The notes beneath the pieces are model-generated. The model was not told the DNA's origin, searched no databases, and saw only the letters and a list, made by a program, of their open reading frames with translations. Of a DNA stretch of 8,448 bases, positions 1 to 5,650 are shown one piece after another. This stretch comes from an uncultured Sulfolobales archaeon. Its GTDB lineage: Archaea > Thermoproteota > Thermoprotei_A > Sulfolobales > Desulfurococcaceae. The stretch spans positions 1 through 8,448 of the forward strand of contig CALKYD010000114.1 in the NCBI GenBank assembly GCA_938003605.1. Reading direction: 5' to 3'. The first letter of the stretch is position 1; the number at the start of each line of letters is the position of its first letter. The position numbers and the translations under genes were made by a program.

Positions 1-1204
1 CAGCCTCAAGATAGTATTCGCCAGTCTGCTTATCCCTCAGTACAGCAGCCGTTAATCCAGCTGCAGTCGATCCCTTGCCGCTTGTAAATACAGCTCTTGG
101 AGCAAGCATAGCTACGTACTGGAGGAGCATTGACTTCCCTATGCCTGGGTCTCCGACCAGTAGGACGTGTATATCGCCTCTAATCCTTGTACCATCCCTC
201 TGAATCTTTGGAATACCGCCGAACAAAGCTAGGGCCAGGGCTTTCTTAACGTCGTAGTGCCCGTGGATTGTTGGAGCTATGCTTAGAGCTATCCTCTCAT
301 GGATCCATGGATCCTTGGCTAACCCCCTAATCTTCTCTTCATCCTCCCTAGATATCTCTATTTCTTCAAGAACCCTCTGCTGTACATCAATGTAGTTAGC
401 GTCTACGTACATGTTGAACACGCTTGATCCAACACCTTTTGGAGCAGTTGAACTAGGCATAACTCTAAGTACTCCAACTACGGTCGCTCTATCCCCAGGC
501 CTAGCTCTATCAACGAGGTCTCCAGTCAATATTACTTCAATGCTCCTAGGCATCTGCCCAGGAGGTATTTCCTCAGGCTTCTCCTGAATAGCTATCTTCT
601 GCCAATCCATGTACCTAGACTTACTTACGTCTAGTTGTAGGCGCCCACTCCTACCGCACTGGGGGCAGGCTATTGGCCTCTCAAGCCTCTCCCCAACTTC
701 CCCTATCTCAGGGTAGTAGAATCCATGCCTGTCCTCAGAATCTACGTGGATGAAGAATGCCTTCACAAGCTTTGCTTCAACTTTAGTGAGCCTAACGACT
801 ATCCCCTCTATAGCTATTAATTTCCCTATGTACTCACTGCTAAGATCCCTTATCTTAAGTATTCTCGGAATATTCCTGAACCTAGGGTAGAACTTCTCGA
901 TTAACTTAGGTAAGTCTGGGAAGCTTGCCTCAAGGAGCTCCTTAACGACCTTGCTGGCTGCTTCAATAGCTATGTCAGGGTATTCAACGACCATTCTAGC
1001 GAGGTCTTGGTCATAGTTTAGCAAGTCCTCGAAGTCTATTGTAAGGCTTCTAAGGCCTATTGTACCCATTTGCTCAAGTAAATCCCTGTAGACGTATCTC
1101 CCGCTAGAGCTATCCCTATAGTTCTGCAGGAACTCCTTAAACCTTAGTGAAGCGTCTTCAAGCCTTACTTGCTGTTTTTCACGCACTAAATCACTTAGCT
1201 CCAC
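1..1204 (-). CDS. mcm: Replicative DNA helicase MCM, N-terminal ~401 residues (partial)
   Basis: MCM is the hexameric 3'-5' helicase that unwinds DNA at the fork and works with GINS. The gene is cut by the left window edge after about 401 codons; archaeal MCMs are usually near 690 residues. Visible parts are the N-terminal domain, a zinc-binding/OB region, the linker reading KDPWIHERIALSIAPTIHGH, and the start of the AAA+ domain with Walker A GDPGIGKS (about 351-358, Lys357), followed by TGEYYLEA at the edge. Walker B, the arginine finger and the C-terminal winged helix lie outside. GTG at 1204 is chosen because a TAA lies two codons upstream in frame and a GGTG ribosome-binding element sits 6 nt before it. 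It follows gins23 after 32 nt, so they are probably one transcript. The zinc motif keeps Cys180-x2-Cys183, but the first pair is His153 and Ser156/His160 where Sulfolobus has a Cys. Identification is secure. Confidence 0.96.
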   Translation of the reverse strand, partial: MELSDLVREKQQVRLEDASLRFKEFLQNYRDSSSGRYVYRDLLEQMGTIGLRSLTIDFEDLLNYDQDLARMVVEYPDIAIEAASKVVKELLEASFPDLPKLIEKFYPRFRNIPRILKIRDLSSEYIGKLIAIEGIVVRLTKVEAKLVKAFFIHVDSEDRHGFYYPEIGEVGERLERPIACPQCGRSGRLQLDVSKSRYMDWQKIAIQEKPEEIPPGQMPRSIEVILTGDLVDRARPGDRATVVGVLRVMPSSTAPKGVGSSVFNMYVDANYIDVQQRVLEEIEISREDEEKIRGLAKDPWIHERIALSIAPTIHGHYDVKKALALALFGGIPKIQRDGTRIRGDIHVLLVGDPGIGKSMLLQYVAMLAPRAVFTSGKGSTAAGLTAAVLRDKQTGEYYLEA

Positions 1205-1236
1205 TGCTTACACCACCCATATACATAGCTCAGACC

Positions 1237-1812
1237 CTATTGAATGCTTAGCGCCTGCCTCCAAGCTTCAACCACTTCCTTTAAAATGCTGTAAACAGCT
1301 TTCTCCTCTTCACTCAGCTTAGCAAGTATCTCTTGTGGAGGAGTTATTGGAATTAATTGGAGTATTTTCTTAAGCCTTATTGAGAAAAGCCTTGAGAAGC
1401 CATCAATAGTCTTATCGAGCTCCCTAATTCTGCCCGTATCCATAGATCTCGTTATTTCCCTCTTTAACTGCTCGATCTCGTGCTTAGCCATGCTGTATAT
1501 GTATGGACTTACCTTCTGGAAGTCGAGCTTTCTACGCTCTCCCTCCTCCAGGAAGACGAGCCTGGCGAGCTTTGAGACATCGATAATGCCCTCCTTTAAC
1601 TTAACTACTCCTTTCTCAGCCAGCTTTCTCGCAGCCCAGAGAGGCATTGCTTGCTCAATTCCTCTAACAAGGCTTATCGCTTTGTCTCCAACGTATATAG
1701 AGCCCGAGTCCTTTAATACAATTACGCTTACCGTCTGCTCCTCTGCTTCCCTTAAGAGCTCAGCTAAGGCTAAGTCAATGAAGTACTTTATGCAGCTACT
1801 TCCCTCAGGCAC
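1237..1812 (-). CDS. gins23: GINS complex subunit Gins23
   Basis: This is a subunit of archaeal GINS, the factor that joins MCM (and Cdc45/GAN) in the replicative helicase complex. The 191-residue protein has the B-A domain order of the Gins23 type. A small beta-rich B domain lies at about residues 28-72 and includes the hallmark-like stretch MPLWAARKLAEKG (56-68). A mainly helical A domain follows, about 95-155, rich in Lys/Arg/Glu, with a helical tail. The start is GTG at 1812. A GGTG element lies 7 nt upstream, and a TATA element about 50 nt upstream fits a short leader. The gene lies 32 nt before mcm on the same strand, the arrangement known from Sulfolobus. The sequence is too divergent to call by single residues, so the assignment rests on domain order, size and the mcm neighbour. 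A Gins51 (A-B order) identity is unlikely. Confidence 0.85.
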   Translation of the reverse strand: MPEGSSCIKYFIDLALAELLREAEEQTVSVIVLKDSGSIYVGDKAISLVRGIEQAMPLWAARKLAEKGVVKLKEGIIDVSKLARLVFLEEGERRKLDFQKVSPYIYSMAKHEIEQLKREITRSMDTGRIRELDKTIDGFSRLFSIRLKKILQLIPITPPQEILAKLSEEEKAVYSILKEVVEAWRQALSIQ

Positions 1813-1862
1813 TAGGCAGCACCGGGAGAACCCCTATTCCTAAAGCTCTCCCCATTAATTAG

Positions 1863-1870
1863 TTTTTAAA
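1863..1870 (-). promoter_or_regulatory. TATA box of the gins23-mcm operon
   Basis: On the minus strand the sequence reads TTTAAAAA, about 50 nt before the GTG of gins23. Transcription would then start near 1841 and leave a leader of about 29 nt. The element sits within a 12-bp dyad (AGTTT-2-AAACT, 1861-1872). It was judged by position and base composition only. Confidence 0.5.
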
Positions 1871-1950
1871 CTCAAGGCTCTCAGCAGGCCTCACGCAGTA
1901 GAGCTATAGCGTTAACTAACCTCCCCCCTCCTTCAATATAATTGTCCAGC

Positions 1951-1963
1951 TGCTTTATAAGCA
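1951..1963 (+). promoter_or_regulatory. TATA box of orc1 inside a 13-bp dyad
   Basis: TGCTTTATAAGCA is a perfect 5-3-5 inverted repeat (TGCTT / AAGCA) whose centre is the TATA element. Start of transcription is expected near 1983, giving a leader of roughly 15 nt to the ATG at 1998. A dyad over the TATA box would place a bound dimer in competition with TBP; this is an inference from position. Confidence 0.5.
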
Positions 1964-1997
1964 CGGCATGTGAGTAGCAAGTGGTAGGTTGGAGTAT

Positions 1998-3230
1998 ATG
2001 TCTGCTTGGGATGTAATAAGGGAGGAGTTAGAGAAGAAGAGCGTATTTAGAGGAAAGGAGAGCCTGGCCCCCGAGTTCCTCCCAGAGAAGCTCCCCCATA
2101 GGGAAGAGCAGTTGCGTGAACTAGTAGCAATGTTCAAGCACTTAGCCATAAGTCCAGGCAGCTTCAGCCAGAAAGCCCTATTGATTGGAGGCGTTGGAAC
2201 AGGGAAGACTGCTACAGCAAGGATTTTCGGGAGGGACTTCACTAGAGCTCTCTTAAAGCAAGGCATTTCAGTTAAGTACGTCCACATAAATTGCCACAGG
2301 AATAGACAACTGTACAATATAGTGCTCGACATAGCTAGGCAGATAAACGTGCCTCTACCGAACAGAGGCTTATCAGCTTGGGAGATGTACTTAACTATAT
2401 TGAATCACTTAGATGAGGAGGATGGTTACGCCATAGTGGCATTAGATGAATTCGACTACTTCGCTAGAATATCTGGCAGGGATGCCGTATACTTCCTAGT
2501 CAGGACATACGACGAGTACGCTGACATGATTAAGAGAATGAACTTCGTGTTCATAACTAGGGATCCATCGAATCTATCACTCTTAGATAGTGCTACTGAG
2601 AGCTATTTGCTTAGACATGTAGTTAAGCTAAATCCATATACTTCCAGAGAGCTCCTCGACATACTGAAGTATAGAGCTGGACAAGCATTCTACGAGGGAA
2701 CAGTAGATGAAGATGCATTAAAGTACGTTGCTGAGCTAGAGGGGTATGACAGAGGTGGTAGAGGCAACGCTAGGTTTGCCCTAGAGCTACTGATGCTTGC
2801 CGGGGAAATAGCTGATAAAGAGGGGTGCCTCAAAGTCTCCGTAGAACACGTTAGGAGGGCTGTTACAGCCCTCAGCCCAGACATAATAAACGTATCTGAC
2901 GCCATATACTACTTACCTCTACACGAGCTACTCCTACTGTGGGCTATAATCAGGTTGTTGAGGAGAACGGGAATGTCATACGTATCAATGGGGGATGCTG
3001 AGTCTGAGTACGTAACTCTATGTGAAAGCATTGGAGAACAGCCTAGGAGGCACACTCAAGTATATGAATATGCAATGAATCTGAAGAGAGCATCAATAAT
3101 TGACGCTAAGCCCAGCGGGAAGGGTAGGAGGGGGAGGACCACAATGCTTAGCGTAAAGTACGGGCCTCTAGACGCACTTGAAAAACTCGTAGAGGACCTA
3201 GTGGCAAAGAAGCGTGGAGAGCCGGGTTGA
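1998..3230 (+). CDS. orc1/cdc6: Orc1/Cdc6 replication initiator protein
   Basis: This AAA+ initiator binds origins and recruits MCM. From ATG 1998 it has 410 residues, normal for the family. The N-terminal signature PEFLPEKLPHREEQL leads into Walker A GGVGTGKT (Lys70), Walker B ALDEFD (Asp150-Glu151) and a sensor-2-like GNARFALELL (about 256-265). A C-terminal winged-helix domain follows (about 303-407), with YEYAMNLKRASII as its recognition end and a basic wing KPSGKGRRGR. The sensor-1 region reads FITRDPSN, with Arg where many Orc1-1 proteins have Asn; this resembles Cdc6-2-type paralogues, but I am not sure of the paralogue. TTG at 1989 is an in-frame alternative start, but it directly abuts GGTAGG. 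ATG 1998 has GTGGTAGG/GGAG at workable spacing. It is divergent from gins23-mcm. Its stop overlaps the next gene by 4 nt. Confidence 0.95.
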   Translation: MSAWDVIREELEKKSVFRGKESLAPEFLPEKLPHREEQLRELVAMFKHLAISPGSFSQKALLIGGVGTGKTATARIFGRDFTRALLKQGISVKYVHINCHRNRQLYNIVLDIARQINVPLPNRGLSAWEMYLTILNHLDEEDGYAIVALDEFDYFARISGRDAVYFLVRTYDEYADMIKRMNFVFITRDPSNLSLLDSATESYLLRHVVKLNPYTSRELLDILKYRAGQAFYEGTVDEDALKYVAELEGYDRGGRGNARFALELLMLAGEIADKEGCLKVSVEHVRRAVTALSPDIINVSDAIYYLPLHELLLLWAIIRLLRRTGMSYVSMGDAESEYVTLCESIGEQPRRHTQVYEYAMNLKRASIIDAKPSGKGRRGRTTMLSVKYGPLDALEKLVEDLVAKKRGEPG

Positions 3231-3430
3231 GCGAGCTGAATGAAGCGTGTAGAGTAATACTTGAGACCCTGTCTAAGCACGGCGAGCTAAATGTAACAAG
3301 CATAGTGAAGCTAACTGGGCTCAGCTTTAGGACAGTCAATAGTAAGTTGAGAGAACTTGAGGTAAGGGGCTTAGTAACTGAGAGAAGGTACGGTAGGCTA
3401 AGGCTAGTGAGAATTAAGGGAAGTGCGTAA
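3227..3430 (+). CDS. Small winged helix-turn-helix DNA-binding protein
   Basis: The 67-residue protein consists of almost nothing but a winged-helix domain. Helix 1 is ACRVILETLSKHG, the helix-turn-helix is NVTSIVKLTGLSFRTVNSKL, followed by RELEVRGLV and a beta wing ERRYGRLRLVRI. This layout matches MarR/ArsR/Lrp-like DNA-binding domains without an effector domain. It starts at TTG 3227 within TTGA, where the TGA is the orc1 stop; GTGGAG lies 7 nt upstream. The overlap implies translational coupling with orc1, so the two products are probably made together. It may regulate the divergent promoters or assist the initiator, but neither is shown by sequence. The fold is confident and the role is unknown. 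Confidence 0.85.
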   Translation: MSELNEACRVILETLSKHGELNVTSIVKLTGLSFRTVNSKLRELEVRGLVTERRYGRLRLVRIKGSA

Positions 3431-3450
3431 GGGGACGGCGGCTTAGCGCT
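3431..3450 (-). other. GC-rich 3' tail of the tRNA-Asp 5' half (putative trans-pairing arm)
   Basis: Immediately after G37 the minus strand reads AGCGCTAAGCCGCCGTCCCC. GC-richness stops at the boundary with the stop codon of the convergent winged-helix gene. In split tRNAs such a tail pairs with the leader of the 3' half to form the BHB for the splicing endonuclease. Here C36-G37-A would be the 5' bulge and the following bases the outer helix. Oddly, 3435-3443 repeats the tRNA 5' end exactly (9-nt AGCCGCCGT, also at 3483-3491). Confidence 0.5.
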
Positions 3451-3490
3451 CGACAGGCCCGCATACTGTACCGGGCTATACTACGGCGGC
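3451..3490 (-). tRNA. 5' half of tRNA-Asp(GUC), candidate split tRNA gene
   Basis: Reading down from 3490: acceptor 5' strand GCCGCCG, T8-A9, D-stem GTAT, D-loop AGCCCGGTACA (with A14, G15, G18-G19, A21), D-stem GTAT, G26, anticodon 5' stem CGGGC, then CTGTCG (C32-U33-G34-U35-C36-G37). The D-stem pairs as G-U, U-A, A-U, U-G, as in many tRNA-Asp. The anticodon is GUC. After G37 the expected 3' stem GCCCG is absent (GCGCT is found), and no variable loop, T-arm or 3' acceptor follows within the adjacent gene. The break is at 37/38, the canonical archaeal splice position, as in the tRNA-Pro of this window. Split tRNA-Asp(GUC) genes are known from a few Desulfurococcales (to my recollection Aeropyrum and Thermosphaera). 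The alternative is a dead 5' tRNA fragment. Confidence 0.75.
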
Positions 3491-3516
3491 TCACTGTACT
3501 TACACGAAAACTTCTC

Positions 3517-3525
3517 CTAATAAAC
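3517..3525 (-). promoter_or_regulatory. TATA box for the tRNA-Asp half
   Basis: The minus strand reads GTTTATTAG, preceded by the purine-rich GGAGAA that could serve as BRE. Its centre is 31 nt from the tRNA 5' end. The TATA element of the intact tRNA-Pro gene in this window has the same spacing, which supports independent transcription starting near 3495. Confidence 0.5.
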
Positions 3526-3535
3526 TTCTCCACGG

Positions 3536-3670
3536 CTACTCATTCTTAAGGCTTTGCAGGACGTTGAAGAGCCCTCTGCGCATCCTAATAGATCTTGGGG
3601 CTAACAGCGTTGCAAAGCCCCTCATTACTGGTGCATCCCTAACTATACTTCCGTAACCTAAGGCAATCCA
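3536..3670 (-). other. In-frame 44-codon open extension after the DUF2070 stop
   Basis: Directly after the TAA of the DUF2070 gene the same frame stays open for 44 codons, beginning WIALGYGSIVRDAPVMRG and ending at TAG 3536-3538. It is Arg-rich and would follow the last membrane helix as a cytoplasmic tail. It could be a tail cut off by a recent stop mutation, a stop that is read through, or chance. No independent start with a ribosome-binding site is visible. The TATA element of the tRNA half lies just beyond it. Confidence 0.25.
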
Positions 3671-5305
3671 TTAAATGACTATGATCAGCGGTATAGCTAT
3701 GTAGTATGCTAGGAGTAGTAGAATTGTTAGTGGAATAGCTCTCTGCATAAATTCATCAACTTTGCCCACAAAGCTGCAGAAAAGCTCTAGTTCATCTTCA
3801 ACAATGCTTAGCTTGAAGCAGACTTTGCTGCATCCACTCATGGCTCTGGAAGCAAGCTCCTTTACAACGTTCTCTAACTCAGCTGTAAGAACTACTGGCG
3901 TATAGGCGTTGCCTGGAATAATTCCTGTAGCCACGTGATCATCATTAGTCATCACTATAACATAGTTATAGCCACTAGCCCTAATGACTTCCTCAAGGGA
4001 TTCCCGAACTCCTTCAGCCATGTTGTTCCCAGGCACGTAGAGTATTCCCAGGGGTTCTCCACTAATGATCATTGAGACGAAGACCACGTCTCCGAGGACT
4101 CCCGGAGTATTCTCCACTTTAGAGTAGGCTACAGATACGCACGCCTCCTTAAAGAACTCCTTAACTGAAGCCAGTCTTTCAACAATTGACTCTGCAAGTC
4201 CCTTGATGCCGTAGAGCTCTAAGTCCTTTGAAAGCACTTCGTTATGTGAATCAACAAGTATTACCTCTTGACAGCCCCTCCTGCTAGTTAACTCGTTTAC
4301 ATACAGCTGTAGTTCATAGGGCAGGTCATCTATGCCCCCCTTCCTGCTTATAAAGGCTATGGCTATCTTATTAAATGGTATGACTGTGGCGCTCCAATCC
4401 CTCAGCGAGAGCGTGAAAGGCCTCCCAATCAATAGTTCCCCACCGTCCTTTACGCTCTCCAGAATTTCCTCAGCATACTTGAGGGAATAGTCTTTAGACA
4501 CTATGTTTCTCTCATGGCTTCCCATTCCATGTAGGACTAGGGCCTTTAAACCCCTTTCACAGGCCTTCTCCCAGACTACTTGAGGGAAGTCACTGCTGCC
4601 TATGTCTCTAAATGGGCCGAAGTGTATATCTGGGTAGATCATTAGTAGCTGTCCTCCGCTAACCACGCATGCCTTAACTCTACTTCTACAGCTCTTCCTT
4701 CTAAAGACTCCCTCTATGCTTCTATCTTGCATAACCCACGTCCTCAGATAGCTCGACCCTAGTTCTATTGCGCTAACGCCATCAACTCTCTGTAGAGCTA
4801 TTAAAGCCATTATCGCTGCCCCAACGATGTATGGGATTAGCGCTTTACTGAAGGCTTCAACAACTCCTCCAAGAGCTATAGCTATTAATGCGGGCACTGC
4901 GAGTAAAGCCATTGATGTAGTTATTGAGCGCTTGTTGAGCCCCATAAATCCCACTATGATTGGAATGGGGGATAGAGATGCCAGCGCTGTAAGCTCTATT
5001 AATGATGCTTCTCTGGAGAACAACTTGTTGGCTAGTACGTAGAGCAATACATAAGTACTTGAAAACGCAGCTAAGCCGAGGAGCCTTGAAGCCTTGGATA
5101 AAGCATTGCTGGTCCTACGCAATACAGTACATTCCACTAAGTAAGTCACGCTAAGCACTATGAGCGCGTTTAAACGATGCGCAGGGCTTAATGAGAGGAA
5201 TATAGTTAAGTAGAGCAATACATTAAGGACTATTAAGAGCTTTAACGACGGCAGATGGAAAAGCAACCTATAGTACTTTAATGCAGGTTTCCTAAGCTCG
5301 TTCAT
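3671..5305 (-). CDS. DUF2070 family integral membrane protein
   Basis: This 544-residue archaeal membrane protein belongs to a family of unknown function. Residues 1-175 hold about six hydrophobic helices. A soluble domain (about 195-520) follows, and one last helix (about 525-544) ends the protein. The soluble part carries family motifs rich in possible metal ligands: PDIHFGPF (225-232, His228) with IGSS, LHGMGSH (258-264, His259 and His264), VDSHN (351-355, Asp352 and His354) and NDDH (454-457). These suggest a metal-dependent enzyme facing one side of the membrane, which is an inference. ATG 5305 begins the conserved-looking stretch; the ribosome-binding site is weak (GGCAGG). It lies downstream of tRNA-Pro on the same strand, 182 bases away, with its own TATA element. 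The frame stays open after the stop, so the true C-terminus may be questioned. Confidence 0.88.
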   Translation of the reverse strand: MNELRKPALKYYRLLFHLPSLKLLIVLNVLLYLTIFLSLSPAHRLNALIVLSVTYLVECTVLRRTSNALSKASRLLGLAAFSSTYVLLYVLANKLFSREASLIELTALASLSPIPIIVGFMGLNKRSITTSMALLAVPALIAIALGGVVEAFSKALIPYIVGAAIMALIALQRVDGVSAIELGSSYLRTWVMQDRSIEGVFRRKSCRSRVKACVVSGGQLLMIYPDIHFGPFRDIGSSDFPQVVWEKACERGLKALVLHGMGSHERNIVSKDYSLKYAEEILESVKDGGELLIGRPFTLSLRDWSATVIPFNKIAIAFISRKGGIDDLPYELQLYVNELTSRRGCQEVILVDSHNEVLSKDLELYGIKGLAESIVERLASVKEFFKEACVSVAYSKVENTPGVLGDVVFVSMIISGEPLGILYVPGNNMAEGVRESLEEVIRASGYNYVIVMTNDDHVATGIIPGNAYTPVVLTAELENVVKELASRAMSGCSKVCFKLSIVEDELELFCSFVGKVDEFMQRAIPLTILLLLAYYIAIPLIIVI

Positions 5306-5370
5306 AGCCTGCCTTAAGCCTCTTCGCCCTCACGCACGCCTTAGGAGAACTAACTCCCCAGCTATTAAGT

Positions 5371-5378
5371 TATTAAAA
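5371..5378 (-). promoter_or_regulatory. TATA box upstream of the DUF2070 gene
   Basis: The minus strand reads TTTTAATA about 66 nt before the ATG at 5305. A start near 5348 would leave a leader of about 43 nt, longer than for the other genes here. No other AT-rich element is closer. The rest of the 5306-5487 spacer shows only the palindrome next to the tRNA. Confidence 0.35.
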
Positions 5379-5469
5379 CGATCCTCCTTCATTGAGGCTT
5401 GAGGAAGCGCCTCCACGAAGTATGTAGAGGCAAGGAAGTCCAATGAGGCATCGAGGGTTTCCGGAAATG

Positions 5470-5485
5470 GCTTCCTTAAGGAAGC
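5470..5485. terminator. 16-bp perfect palindrome 2 nt after tRNA-Pro
   Basis: GCTTCCTTAAGGAAGC is a perfect inverted repeat starting 2 nt beyond the tRNA discriminator base. In the transcript it would fold into a 6-bp stem with a TTAA loop, followed by CATTTCC. It may act as a terminator or mark the 3' end for processing. The T-run is short, so terminator function is uncertain. Confidence 0.35.
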
Positions 5486-5487
5486 AG

Positions 5488-5586
5488 TGGGGCCGCGGGG
5501 ATTTGAACCCCGGGCCACGGGCGCTCTAGGCTACTTTGGGGAACAGCTCCCCAGGCCCGCATCCTACCAAGCTAGACGACGGCCCC
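5488..5586 (-). tRNA. tRNA-Pro(GGG) with a 25-nt intron
   Basis: The tRNA folds as acceptor GGGGCCG/CGGCCCC, D-stem GTCT/GGAT with loop AGCTTGGTA, anticodon stem CGGGC/GCCCG, and T-arm CGGGG-TTCAAAT-CCCCG, with discriminator A73 and no encoded CCA. The anticodon loop is CTGGGG + C38, giving anticodon GGG (proline). The 5' exon is 5549-5586, the intron 5524-5548 and the 3' exon 5488-5523; the spliced tRNA is 74 nt. It stands alone on the minus strand with its own TATA element, back to back with the 97-residue gene. Confidence 0.96.
5524..5548 (-). other. Canonical BHB tRNA intron at position 37/38
   Basis: The central helix pairs exon CTGG (32-35) with intron CTAG. The 5' bulge is G36-G37^A and the 3' bulge is A-G^C38. 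The outer intron helix is GCTG/TAGC with a 10-nt loop. Both cuts fall after the second bulge base, as expected for the archaeal splicing endonuclease. It provides a template for reading the tRNA-Asp half at 3451-3490. Confidence 0.9.
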
Positions 5587-5611
5587 CTAAAGGGGATTAA
5601 CTTACCTCAGG

Positions 5612-5622
5612 CTTAAATTTTT
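5612..5622 (-). promoter_or_regulatory. TATA box of tRNA-Pro
   Basis: The minus strand reads AAAAATTTAAG, centred 31 nt before the tRNA 5' end. Transcription would start near 5591, leaving a leader of about 5 nt. Confidence 0.6.
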
Positions 5623-5624
5623 CC

Positions 5625-5632
5625 TATAAAAT
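5625..5632 (+). promoter_or_regulatory. TATA box of the 97-residue protein gene
   Basis: TATAAAAT is centred about 23 nt before the GTG at 5651, so transcription and translation would start at about the same base (leaderless mRNA). It is back to back with the tRNA-Pro promoter. Downstream, arms GCGCTC (5634-5639) and GAGCGC (5653-5658) enclose an 8-bp palindrome CTCTAGAG (5643-5650), a possible operator over the start site. Confidence 0.6.
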
Positions 5633-5650
5633 GGCGCTCTAACTCTAGAG

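Larger units (their letters stand above)
1813..1997. other. Divergent gins23/orc1 intergenic region; possible origin-linked sequence
   Basis: This spacer separates the divergent replication genes. It holds a TATA element for each direction and a C-run on the plus strand at 1921-1931 (ctcccccctcc), which is a G-run on the minus strand. Origin recognition boxes of crenarchaea carry a G-string, and orc1 genes often lie beside the origin they bind. However, I do not find the TTCCAnTGGAAAC-type core of an ORB. An origin here is therefore only a possibility. Confidence 0.2.

Noticed and set aside
1920..1950. Origin recognition box next to orc1
   Set aside because: Only a G-string is present; the conserved TTCCAnTGGAAAC-type core is missing, so it is kept as a possibility and not as a called ORB.
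3380..3450. An ordinary intron-containing tRNA-Asp whose 3' half lies further down the minus strand
   Set aside because: No GGTTCRAATCC T-arm, GCCCG stem or CGGCGGC acceptor followed by a discriminator was found on the minus strand below 3431; that stretch codes for the winged-helix protein.
3491..3560. A permuted tRNA-Asp with the 3' half upstream of the 5' half
   Set aside because: The sequence upstream on the minus strand has no T-arm or 3' acceptor; it holds only the TATA element.
3940..3975. Box C/D RNA with C box GTGATGA on the minus strand
   Set aside because: It lies in the NDDH-coding part of the DUF2070 gene, and no matched D box with the right spacing was found.
5330..5518. 62-residue minus-strand ORF over tRNA-Pro and the following spacer
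   Set aside because: It overlaps the tRNA and shows no family likeness or ribosome-binding site.
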